A stretch of DNA of 7,284 nt, taken from Actinobacteria bacterium UBA3086. Its GTDB lineage: Bacteria; Actinomycetota; Coriobacteriia; Anaerosomatales; UBA3086. Both the position numbers and the translations under genes were made by a program. Location: the NCBI GenBank assembly GCA_002367305.1, contig DFBG01000109.1, positions 1-7,284 on the forward strand, read 5' to 3'. Under the pieces are notes generated by a model. The model worked only from the letters and a program-made list of their open reading frames with translations, did no database searches and was not told where the DNA came from. Positions 1 through 5,195 of this stretch are shown here, in pieces; positions within the stretch are counted from its first letter, which is position 1; each line of letters starts with the position of its first letter.

Positions 1-65
1 ACGTTCTGCCACAGCGTCGAGGACTCGTCTTCCGCTTCAATCGGTGGTATCGTTGGTTGTACCGT

Positions 66-71
66 AGGAGG
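66..71 (+). promoter_or_regulatory. Ribosome binding site that sets the Phd antitoxin start
   Basis: A perfect AGGAGG lies 8 nt before the ATG at 80. An in-frame GTG at 71 overlaps the motif and so cannot be the start it serves. This fixes the antitoxin N terminus as MATIPSI. Confidence 0.8.
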
Positions 72-79
72 TGCTTCCA

Positions 80-355
80 ATGGCTACGATTCCCAGCATC
101 ATTCCCATCTCGGACCTTCGTCAGGACACGGCTGGCGTCATCAAGCGAGCCACCACTTCGAGCGAACCTGTGTTCATCACTCAGCGCGGACGTGCTTCGG
201 CAGTACTGGTGAGCACTCAGTCATATGAACGCACGCAGCACGAGCTCGAACTTCTGCGCATGCTGGCTCTCGGTGACGCGGAAGTCGAGGCGGGTCTGGG
301 CCACGATCTTGACGACGTCCTCGCTGAGGCGCGCGATCTGCTTTCGCAGGGCTGA
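80..355 (+). CDS. Type II antitoxin, Phd/YefM family
   Basis: The 91-residue product is a typical Phd/YefM antitoxin. Family members bind their own operator through the N-terminal fold and neutralise the partner toxin with the C-terminal tail. The N-terminal part shows the family pattern: IPISDLRQD near residues 8-16, a helix, then EPVFITQRGRASAVLVS (residues 29-45), which is the usual strand-turn-strand with a QRGR turn. The tail after about residue 50 is acidic and helical (EVEAGLGHDLDDVLAEARDLL), as expected for the toxin-binding part. The ATG at 80 is chosen because AGGAGG stands 8 nt upstream. Only 3 nt separate its stop from the GTG of the ParE-like toxin, so the two form an operon, probably autorepressed by the pair. 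I could not pick out a clear promoter or operator in the 79 bases before it. Confidence 0.9.
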   Translation: MATIPSIIPISDLRQDTAGVIKRATTSSEPVFITQRGRASAVLVSTQSYERTQHELELLRMLALGDAEVEAGLGHDLDDVLAEARDLLSQG

Positions 356-358
356 CGC

Positions 359-661
359 GTGAGAGTCCGCCTCACTCGATCAGCGCGCGAACAGTTCCTT
401 GAAGCGCTCGCCTACATCCGTGAAGACGATCCGATCGCAGCAGCGAGGATCCTCGACGAGGCCACCGCTACGCTGTCTCGACTGCGCGATTTCCCGGAGC
501 ACGGACACAGTGTCCCTGAGTTTCCGGACCTCCCACATAGGGAGATACTCGTTTCTCCCTACCGGTTCTTCTACCGAGTCGTTGATGGCACGGTCTGGGT
601 CGTGGCGGTATGGCACGGTCGCCAAATGCCCAGCGAACCGGATGACCGATCGCGTGACTAA
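359..661 (+). CDS. Type II toxin, ParE/RelE superfamily
   Basis: The 100-residue product has the ParE/RelE layout. A first strand (MRVRLTRSAREQF) is followed by two helices (residues 9-45), then an FPEHGHSVPEFP segment, REILVSPYRFFYRVVDG, and a last strand VWVVAVWHGRQMP. The Arg-rich YRFFYRV and the terminal VWHGRQ pattern are standard for this fold. ParE members poison DNA gyrase and RelE members cleave mRNA on the ribosome. The charged WHGRQ end and the Phd partner do not settle which applies, although the length and the SPYRFFYRV motif look ParE-like. It starts with GTG 3 nt after the antitoxin stop; a modest AGGG sits at 348-351. The TAA stop overlaps the 5' box of an attC-like site, so the gene fills its cassette to the end. 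Confidence 0.88.
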   Translation: MRVRLTRSAREQFLEALAYIREDDPIAAARILDEATATLSRLRDFPEHGHSVPEFPDLPHREILVSPYRFFYRVVDGTVWVVAVWHGRQMPSEPDDRSRD

Positions 662-741
662 CAAGGGTTTCGAGCGGACGACCTGAAGCGTAGAGTGGAA
701 GAAAGCGGCAAATGCTCCGCTCAAACCTAAACACGTTATGA
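656..741 (+). repeat. attC-like recombination site, copy A
   Basis: This is an imperfect palindrome with the plan of an integron attC site. The outer boxes are TAAC (659-662) and GTTA (735-738). The inner arms are GGTTT (666-670) and GAGCGGA (672-678) on the left, and TCCGCTC (716-722) and AAACC (723-727) on the right. The arms pair perfectly except for an unpaired C at 671, matching the extrahelical base that lets integrases recognise the folded bottom strand. The central part is less structured. A second copy lies at 1494-1580: aligned without gaps from 661, 37 of the first 50 bases agree, and after a 1-nt length difference bases 717-738 are identical to 1556-1577. The 3' box is GTTATGA, which only partly fits the GTTRRRY consensus. 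The predicted cut is between G735 and T736. Confidence 0.75.
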
Positions 742-766
742 ATCGCCGCCATATCTCCCTCTGGGC

Positions 767-794
767 TTGATTCCATCTCCTTGTGACGTATAAT
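767..794 (+). promoter_or_regulatory. Sigma-70-type promoter of the RHH/PIN operon
   Basis: A perfect -10 hexamer TATAAT (789-794) lies 16 nt after TTGATT (767-772), which matches the -35 consensus at four of six positions. Transcription would begin near 800, leaving a leader of about 25-30 nt before the ATG at 828. It is the best promoter-like sequence I see in the window and lies inside the cassette, so the operon need not depend on an upstream integron promoter. Confidence 0.7.
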
Positions 795-815
795 GTACTC
801 GACACTTGTACGTCA
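784..815 (+). promoter_or_regulatory. Probable autoregulatory operator of the RHH/PIN operon
   Basis: A perfect inverted repeat, TGACGTA (784-790) and TACGTCA (809-815), surrounds the transcription start, and its left arm overlaps the -10 box. Inside, TGTACTC (794-800) and TGTACGTC (807-814) form a direct repeat with 13-bp spacing. Ribbon-helix-helix antitoxins usually bind short half-sites in such arrays and repress their own promoter. That this antitoxin binds here is inferred from position and symmetry. Confidence 0.55.
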
Positions 816-827
816 GGAGGAATCACC

Positions 828-1064
828 ATGAACACCAAGCTCACTCTTCGGCTCGATGATGAACTCATCGCACGCGCGAAACGTCACTCCGCCAAGTCCG
901 GCAAGTCGGTGTCACAACTGGTCTCGGACTACTTCACGCTCATAGACGCGCAGGACACTGAGATCGAGATCACTCCGCGCGTCCGCTCGCTTCGCGGTGT
1001 GCTGGCCAGCTCGGGTGTCTCTGAGCGCGACTACAAGCGTCATCTGGAGGCGAAGCATCGGTGA
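828..1064 (+). CDS. Antitoxin, ribbon-helix-helix type (DUF6364-like)
   Basis: The 78-residue product begins MNTKLTLRLDDELIARAKRH, the usual strand of a MetJ/Arc-type ribbon-helix-helix fold followed by helix A. SAKSGKSVSQLVSDYF (residues 21-36) forms the turn and helix B. The pattern resembles the DUF6364 antitoxins found beside PIN toxins. The C-terminal half (residues 40-78, including RSLRGVLASSGVSERDYKRHLEAKH) would wrap the toxin. The ATG at 828 is chosen over an in-frame upstream GTG at 783 because AGGAGG (815-820) sits 7 nt before it and because the earlier start would lie inside the promoter. Its TGA stop overlaps the toxin's GTG start (GTGA, 1061-1064), so the pair is translationally coupled. 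The expected role is to repress the operon and block the ribonuclease. Confidence 0.85.
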   Translation: MNTKLTLRLDDELIARAKRHSAKSGKSVSQLVSDYFTLIDAQDTEIEITPRVRSLRGVLASSGVSERDYKRHLEAKHR

Positions 1065-1483
1065 AGGTGCTCTTCGACACCAACGTGATCCTGGACCAGA
1101 TGCTCGCACGTGAGCCTCACGTCGATGCGGCCGAACGCCTGCTGAGCCTCGTCGATGCCGGTGCGATCGAAGGCGTGATCTGCGCCACGACGGCAACGAC
1201 GATCCACTACCTCGCGGCCAAGGCGGTCGGTGCCAAAGCTGCTGCGGAGTACCTACGCACCCTACTCGCCATCTTCGATGTGACGGGTGTTGATCGTGAC
1301 GTTCTGCGCGGAGCGCTCGACACGGGTTTCTCGGATTATGAGGATTCGGTGTTGCACCAGGCTGCCATCGAAGCCGGTGCCACTGCCATTGTCACGCGCA
1401 ACGGCAAGGACTTCACACGCTCCACGATTCCCGTCTTCGATCCGCCCGAACTGCTCGCCGCACTGCAGGCGGGCTTGGAGTAG
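1061..1483 (+). CDS. PIN-domain ribonuclease toxin (VapC-like)
   Basis: The 140-residue product is a PIN-domain protein. The N-terminal strand MKVLFDTNVILD carries the first catalytic acid (Asp6) and the conserved Thr7-Asn8. SDYEDSVLHQAAIEAGA (residues 91-107) supplies the central acids Asp92, Glu94 and Asp95. IVTRNGKDF (110-118) holds the last acid, Asp117. It resembles the PIN_3 group, in which the region CATTATTIHYL (41-51) lacks the Glu seen at the second acid position of many VapC toxins. VapC-type toxins cut tRNA or rRNA with Mg2+; the target here cannot be read from sequence. The start is GTG overlapping the antitoxin stop, with GGAGG at 1046-1050. The gene ends 13 nt before the second attC-like site. 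Confidence 0.88.
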   Translation: MKVLFDTNVILDQMLAREPHVDAAERLLSLVDAGAIEGVICATTATTIHYLAAKAVGAKAAAEYLRTLLAIFDVTGVDRDVLRGALDTGFSDYEDSVLHQAAIEAGATAIVTRNGKDFTRSTIPVFDPPELLAALQAGLE

Positions 1484-1493
1484 TCCGCGGTAT

Positions 1494-1580
1494 TCCTGAC
1501 AAAGGTTTCGAGCGGACGGGGTACGGCGTAGAGTGACGAGAGGCGGCACAACCCGCCGCTCAAACCTAAACACGTTAGTG
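1494..1580 (+). repeat. attC-like recombination site, copy B
   Basis: This is the second copy of the palindrome at 656-741. The left arm GGTTT (1506-1510), unpaired C, then GAGCGG (1512-1517) pairs with CCGCTC (1556-1561) and AAACC (1562-1566). In this copy the stem extends: CGGG (1519-1522, after a second unpaired base, A1518 or so) can pair with CCCG (1552-1555), giving two extrahelical bases, a hallmark of attC. The 3' box is GTTA (1574-1577). The 5' box is TGAC (1497-1500) rather than TAAC, so the outer pairing is imperfect. The exact numbering of the bulges may be off by a base. Confidence 0.72.
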
Positions 1581-1805
1581 ATACGCGCCACCCGTCCTTG
1601 CGCTGGGACCTGGCGTCCACATACTACGGTCGGAATCTCGAGGCCCAAAGCACCTAGAACCAGGGACTCGGCGCCCCGACAGCCGAACGTCGCATCTTGG
1701 TGAACCGGAGGATCCCACTGGGTCTGGCCATATTCTCGCGTGTCCGCGTGTAGCGCGGCTAGTGGGTAACATCCCTAGCAAGAACACCCACGTGCAGAAG
1801 CGGAC
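1581..1805. other. Non-coding stretch between the last attC-like site and the copper ATPase
   Basis: I see no convincing gene on either strand in these 225 bases. TTGCGC (1598-1603), 17 nt, then ATACTA (1621-1626) is a weak promoter candidate. An imperfect inverted repeat, CTAGTGGG (1759-1766) and ATCCCTAG (1771-1778), about 28 bp before the ATPase start, could be a metal-regulator operator, but it does not clearly match a CsoR or CueR site. No attI site or integrase fragment is recognisable. Confidence 0.5.
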
Positions 1806-3893
1806 ATGGCCATGGCTCATGGATCGGGACACAACGAGAGGGATGCGAGCTCGCGCAAGGAGCCCGGCATTCACAGTGACGAACAGGAGCCTCAACCGAG
1901 GGACTCGGTCAATCACGCAGGGCACGGCGGACACGAGAGCATGATCGCTGACTTAAGGCGGCGGTTCTGGGTCTCGCTCACCCTGACGGTGCCGATACTC
2001 GGACTGTCTCCGTTGATCCAGCGCTTCTTGGGCCTTGAGAGCACCTTGAGCTTCGCGGGCGACATGTTCGTGCTCTTCGGCCTGGCTACGGCCGTCTTCT
2101 TCTACGGCGGTTGGCCGTTCCTAGCCGGGTTCGTGAGCGAGGTGCGTTCGCGAAGCATCGGCATGATGACGCTCATCGCCGTCGCGATAACAACTGCCTA
2201 TGCCTACAGTACTGCGGTCGTGTTCGGTCTGTCCGGAGAGGTGTTCTTTTGGGAGCTGGCATCGCTGATCGATGTCATGCTTCTCGGGCACTGGATCGAG
2301 ATGCGCTCGGTCATGGGTGCTTCTCGGGCGCTCGAGGCCCTCGCTGAGTTGATGCCGTCAGACGCCCACGTACTCGCAGATGATGGTTCGGTGAGCGAGG
2401 TGCCCTTGGGTGACGTGCAGGTGGGGGATCGCGTGCTGGTGCGCCCCGGAGAGAAGATCCCTGCCGACGGCATCATCTCCGAAGGTCAGACATCCGTGAA
2501 CGAGTCCATGCTCACAGGCGAGTCGATGCCGGTGTCCAAGGGACCCAAAGACGAGGTCATCGGCGGCTCCATCAACGGCGAAGGCTCCCTGACCGTCGAG
2601 ATCAAGGCGACCGGTGCCGACTCATTCCTAGCCCAAGTCATCGATCTGGTTCACGCCGCGCAGCAGTCGAAATCCAAGACGCAGAACCTCGCCAACCGCG
2701 CGGCCGCCTGGCTGACGGCCGTCGCCCTTGTCGGTGGTGCGGTGACCTTCTTAGCCTGGTACGTGATTGCAGGCGAATCCTCAACGTTCGCCTTGGCCAG
2801 GACGGTGACCGTGATGGTGATCGCTTGCCCTCACGCGCTTGGGCTTGCCATCCCACTGGTCGTGGCGATCTCGACCTCGTTGGGAGCCAGCAACGGTCTG
2901 CTCATTCGCAACCGTGACGCATTCGAGAGCGCACGTGGTCTCGACGCCGTCATCTTCGACAAGACCGGCACCCTCACACTTGGCGAGTTCGGTGTCACGG
3001 ACGCAGTCGGATACGGTGGGATGTCGGAAGCCGAGGTTCTCTCGTTGGCCTCGGCGATCGAAAACCGTTCGGAACATCCGATCGCGGCGGGTATCGTGCG
3101 CTCGACACGAGAGAAGGGTCTGAGTGTCCCCTCGGCAGATGACTTCTCGGCAATCCCGGGCAAGGGTGCCCTAGGCATCGTGTCCGGCAAGAAGGTCGCC
3201 GTCGTATCACCCAGCTACCTGGCCGAGACGGGGAAGTCGACGCCCGACGCTGAGCTCTTCGAGGATCTCTCGGCTGAGGGCAAGACCGTGGTCTTCGTGC
3301 TCGTCGATGACGAAACCGTCGGCCTGCTGGCACTTGCCGACATCATCAGGCCGGAATCAGCGGGTGCGATCGCACGACTCAAAGAGATGGGCGTCGAGCC
3401 GATGATGCTCACCGGGGACAACGCGAGGGTGGCTGCCTGGGTGGCTGGCGAGCTCGGTATCGAGCGCTTCTTTGCCGAAGTCCTTCCTCAGGACAAGGCT
3501 GCAAAGGTCAAGGAGGTCCAGGCTCAAGGCAAGGTCGTGGCGATGACGGGAGACGGCATCAATGACGCGCCGGCGCTCGCTCAAGCCGACGTGGGAGTGG
3601 CGGTAGGCGCCGGCACCGACGTGGCGATCGAGACCGCTGATGTGATCCTCGTCCGTTCGAATCCGGAAGACGTGGCCAACGTAGTCGCACTTTCGAAAGC
3701 CACGTATCGCAAGATGCAGCAGAACCTCGCGTGGGCCACCAGCTACAACGTCATCGCCATGCCTCTGGCGGCCGGAGTACTGTACAACTACGGAATCGTG
3801 CTGTCGCCTGCCTTTGGGGCAGCACTGATGTCACTGTCGACCGTCGTGGTTGCTGTGAACGCTAGGTTGCTTCGCCTGCCGAGGACGGTCTAG
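1806..3893 (+). CDS. copB: CopB-type P1B copper-exporting ATPase
   Basis: The 695-residue product is a complete heavy-metal P-type ATPase of the inner membrane that exports copper (possibly silver) using ATP. The N-terminal 45 residues are hydrophilic and His-rich (His5, 9, 23, 37, 40, 43) with no CxxC metal-binding domain, typical of CopB. Motifs in order are TGES (237-240, actuator), the metal-site CPH (341-343), the phosphorylated Asp385 in DKTGT, HP (424-425), TGD (536-538), GDGINDAP (582-589), YN (647-648) and MSLST (675-679). CPH plus MSLST places it in group P1B-3 rather than the CPC CopA group. Eight membrane segments fit, the first near residue 53. The start at 1806 keeps the His-rich tail; ATG at 1812 is an alternative, and the ribosome binding site is weak (AGAAG at 1796-1800). 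No metal-sensing regulator lies beside it. Its stop is shared with the convergent SHOCT gene. Confidence 0.93.
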   Translation: MAMAHGSGHNERDASSRKEPGIHSDEQEPQPRDSVNHAGHGGHESMIADLRRRFWVSLTLTVPILGLSPLIQRFLGLESTLSFAGDMFVLFGLATAVFFYGGWPFLAGFVSEVRSRSIGMMTLIAVAITTAYAYSTAVVFGLSGEVFFWELASLIDVMLLGHWIEMRSVMGASRALEALAELMPSDAHVLADDGSVSEVPLGDVQVGDRVLVRPGEKIPADGIISEGQTSVNESMLTGESMPVSKGPKDEVIGGSINGEGSLTVEIKATGADSFLAQVIDLVHAAQQSKSKTQNLANRAAAWLTAVALVGGAVTFLAWYVIAGESSTFALARTVTVMVIACPHALGLAIPLVVAISTSLGASNGLLIRNRDAFESARGLDAVIFDKTGTLTLGEFGVTDAVGYGGMSEAEVLSLASAIENRSEHPIAAGIVRSTREKGLSVPSADDFSAIPGKGALGIVSGKKVAVVSPSYLAETGKSTPDAELFEDLSAEGKTVVFVLVDDETVGLLALADIIRPESAGAIARLKEMGVEPMMLTGDNARVAAWVAGELGIERFFAEVLPQDKAAKVKEVQAQGKVVAMTGDGINDAPALAQADVGVAVGAGTDVAIETADVILVRSNPEDVANVVALSKATYRKMQQNLAWATSYNVIAMPLAAGVLYNYGIVLSPAFGAALMSLSTVVVAVNARLLRLPRTV

Positions 3894-4156
3894 CCTCCCA
3901 GATTACGGAGTATCTCGTCGAACTGCTCCTTGGTGATCTCACCGCTGGCGTAGCGACGTCGGGCCGCTTCCATGGCCGCATCAGGTGTGGCCGCAGGTGT
4001 CCTTGCATGAGCACCGGAACTCCTCACCGCCCAGATCACGAGAAGGATGACCCCTGCGATGACGAGCAGGCCGAACAGGAGCATCAGACCAAGACTCCAG
4101 AAGCTTGTCCCGTAGCCGACAGAGCCACCACACCACGGGCAGTTTCCGAACATCAT
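3890..4156 (-). CDS. Small membrane protein with a C-terminal SHOCT domain
   Basis: The 88-residue product has a short N terminus containing CPWC (Cys6, Cys9), one long hydrophobic segment (about residues 18-44) and a linker. It ends in a SHOCT motif (about 61-86, with RRRYASGEITKEQFDEIL). SHOCT is a short C-terminal oligomerisation-type motif of unclear role, common in small membrane proteins beside copper and silver efflux genes. The start is set by AGGAGG on the minus strand (4172-4167), which overlaps the stop codon of the upstream cytochrome c remnant; a second Met follows immediately (4153). The tight spacing implies the SHOCT gene was translated from the same message as the cytochrome. 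With that gene now lacking its 5' end and promoter, expression of the SHOCT gene is uncertain. The two-Cys N terminus might bind metal; this is inference. Confidence 0.8.
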   Translation of the reverse strand: MMFGNCPWCGGSVGYGTSFWSLGLMLLFGLLVIAGVILLVIWAVRSSGAHARTPAATPDAAMEAARRRYASGEITKEQFDEILRNLGG

Positions 4157-4170
4157 CGTTATTAGTCCTC

Positions 4171-4435
4171 CTAGAGCGTCTTGAGGTACTCGATCACGGC
4201 ATCCATCTCTGCGTCGCTCATGTCCCAATGAGGCATGACTGAGTCGAGTGAGTTGCCGTTCGGTTCGGTGCCTGTGCGTATCGCGATCGCGATATCAACA
4301 TCGGTCCAGGGGGCCTCGGCCTCCCCGGCCGTGTTCGTCGTGTGTGCCCGTCAGGACGTCATAGGTGATGGGCGGTGCCTGTTCGGAGTTGGACGTCATG
4401 CCGATCTGCCCTCCTTGACCGTCTGCTCCGTGAGC
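4171..4435 (-). pseudogene. Cytochrome c gene remnant: 5' truncated and frameshifted
   Basis: Read on the minus strand, this is the C-terminal half of a small c-type cytochrome of the kind often found near copper genes. From 4432 one frame gives HGADGQGGQIGMTSNSEQAP then PITYDVLTGTHDEH, matching the region right after a CxxCH haem site. Reading then shifts by one base near 4323-4331. The other frame gives AEAPWTDVDIAIAIRTG, then MPHWDMSDAEMDAVIEYLKTL and a TAG stop at 4173-4171. The MPxW Met is the likely distal haem ligand. The shift lies at a GGGG run, so a real mutation or a base-call error are both possible. The CxxC Cys residues and everything before them, including the signal peptide, are missing: the frame meets a TGA at 4441-4439, and the homology stops at about 4433. 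Confidence 0.75.
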
Positions 4436-4887
4436 CATTCACCGAAGCCGACGCGCTCGCTCATATCTCTGTATGCGACGCACCCGGCCCCGTCACTCCG
4501 CGAGCGATACTCGTGAACGATATCGTTGTCGGCAACATCACTTTGGAGCAGAAAGATGATGTGCGCAGACGGAGCGCCCTGTTGAGCTACTGGGTAGGCG
4601 CCGAATACCGAGGCCGCGGGATTGCGACCCACGCGGTCAAGGAGATCACTCGGATCGCCTTCGGTGATCTGAACCTACACCGGGTCTACGCCAAGATCCA
4701 CGCTACGAACGGCGCCTCTATCAAAGTGCTTGAGAACGCAGGTTACGCCCACGAGGGAACATTCAAAGATGCCGTCTTCAAGAACGGCGTGTTCTTGGAT
4801 CAGGTGCTCTATGCAAAGGTCGACTTTGGAACTGTCGACTCCGAGGTGAAACCATGTCTTCAGATGCAGGATTCGTCGAGTATGTGA
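4429..4887 (+). pseudogene. GNAT acetyltransferase (RimJ/RimL-like), probably lacking its 5' end
   Basis: The reading frame encodes most of a GNAT fold, which transfers acetyl from acetyl-CoA to an amine. Homology seems to begin at REPFTEADALAHI (from 4429). It continues through AILVNDIVVGNITLEQ, then SALLSYWVGAEYRGRGIATHAV, which contains the acetyl-CoA-binding RGRGIA loop, and LHRVYAKIHATNGASIKVLENAGYAHEG, the conserved C-terminal half. Relatives carry about 25-30 more residues first (an LRPW-type strand and helix). The frame stays open upstream to a GTG at 4375, but those codons are antisense to the cytochrome remnant and no ribosome binding site serves it. The gene therefore looks 5' truncated. 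The residual protein might still be made, but I rate it non-functional or altered. Its 3' end overlaps the TfoX gene by 34 bp. Confidence 0.65.
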
Positions 4888-5195
4888 GTGATCAGATCGC
4901 CGAGGCGGGAAACGTGTCGTCCAGAAAGATGTTCGGCGAGTACGCCATCTATTGCGACGGCAGAGTCGTGGCACTCATCTGCGACGATCGCCTGTACGTG
5001 AAGCAAACCGACGGAGGGCGGGCTTTCATCGGCGATCCGGTGGAGGCTCCCGCATACAATGGCGCGAAGCTCTCCTTCCTGATCGAGGATCGCATCGACG
5101 ACCGTGAATGGATAACCGAGTTGATCCAGATCACGACCGCCGAGATCCCGCTCCCCAAGCCCAAGAAACCCAAGGGCCCCAAGCAGGCGAAATAA
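4854..5195 (+). CDS. TfoX/Sxy N-terminal domain protein
   Basis: The 113-residue product is a stand-alone TfoX N-terminal domain: an N-terminal helix (FVEYVSDQIAEAG), the signature VSSRKMFGEYAIYCDGRVVALICDDRLYVK (about residues 21-50) and a final helix around EWITELIQ. It ends in a Lys/Pro-rich basic tail (PLPKPKKPKGPKQAK). In enteric and Vibrio species TfoX/Sxy with an additional C-terminal domain activates competence genes. Single-domain forms like this are widespread and their role is not established, so I give no symbol. The ATG at 4854 follows GAGGTG (4843-4848) with 5 nt spacing and overlaps the end of the acetyltransferase frame in another phase, so it can be translated independently of that damaged gene. 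Confidence 0.83.
   Translation: MSSDAGFVEYVSDQIAEAGNVSSRKMFGEYAIYCDGRVVALICDDRLYVKQTDGGRAFIGDPVEAPAYNGAKLSFLIEDRIDDREWITELIQITTAEIPLPKPKKPKGPKQAK

Larger units (their letters stand above)
1..735 (+). mobile_element. Partial integron gene cassette carrying a Phd/ParE toxin-antitoxin pair
   Basis: This stretch holds one toxin-antitoxin operon and ends at the G of the GTTA box (735-738) of an attC-like site, where integron integrases cut between G and TT. The toxin stop codon (659-661) lies inside the 5' box of that site, as is common for cassettes. The left border is not proven. The window opens with ACGTT, which matches the last bases of the two attC copies further on (ACGTTA), so the cassette may start at about position 4. 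The cassette reading is inferred from the attC-like site; no integrase is visible. Confidence 0.5.
736..1574 (+). mobile_element. Complete integron gene cassette (839 bp) with a RHH/PIN toxin-antitoxin pair
   Basis: The segment runs from the predicted cut in the first attC-like site to the predicted cut in the second. It holds its own promoter, operator, antitoxin and toxin, all pointing the same way as the preceding cassette. Toxin-antitoxin cassettes with their own promoters are well known in large chromosomal integrons, where they are thought to stabilise the array. The repeats could be taken for transposon ends, but they are direct repeats and no transposase is present. The cassette reading rests on the fold of the flanking sites. 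Confidence 0.65.

Noticed and set aside
380..868. 162-codon minus-strand frame across the ParE-like toxin and the attC-like site
   Set aside because: It is antisense to a well-supported toxin and runs through the recombination site; the product matches no family I know and its composition is that of a shadow frame.
656..1580. The paired repeats as ends of an insertion sequence or transposon
   Set aside because: They are direct, not inverted, repeats, with no transposase between them, and each copy folds by itself with an extrahelical base, which suits attC better.
1575..1934. 119-codon minus-strand frame in the gap before copB
   Set aside because: It overlaps the attC-like site and the start of copB, shows no recognisable domain, and has Arg/Pro-rich shadow-frame composition.
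1941..3893. Later start for the copper ATPase at the internal Met (residue 46)
   Set aside because: It would discard the His-rich segment that is typical of CopB proteins.
3890..4228. Longer SHOCT protein starting at 4228
   Set aside because: The extra 24 residues overlap the cytochrome remnant in another frame, while AGGAGG sits correctly before the Met at 4156.
4375..4428. GTG at 4375 as the true acetyltransferase start
   Set aside because: These codons are the complement of cytochrome coding sequence, resemble no GNAT N terminus, and lack a ribosome binding site.
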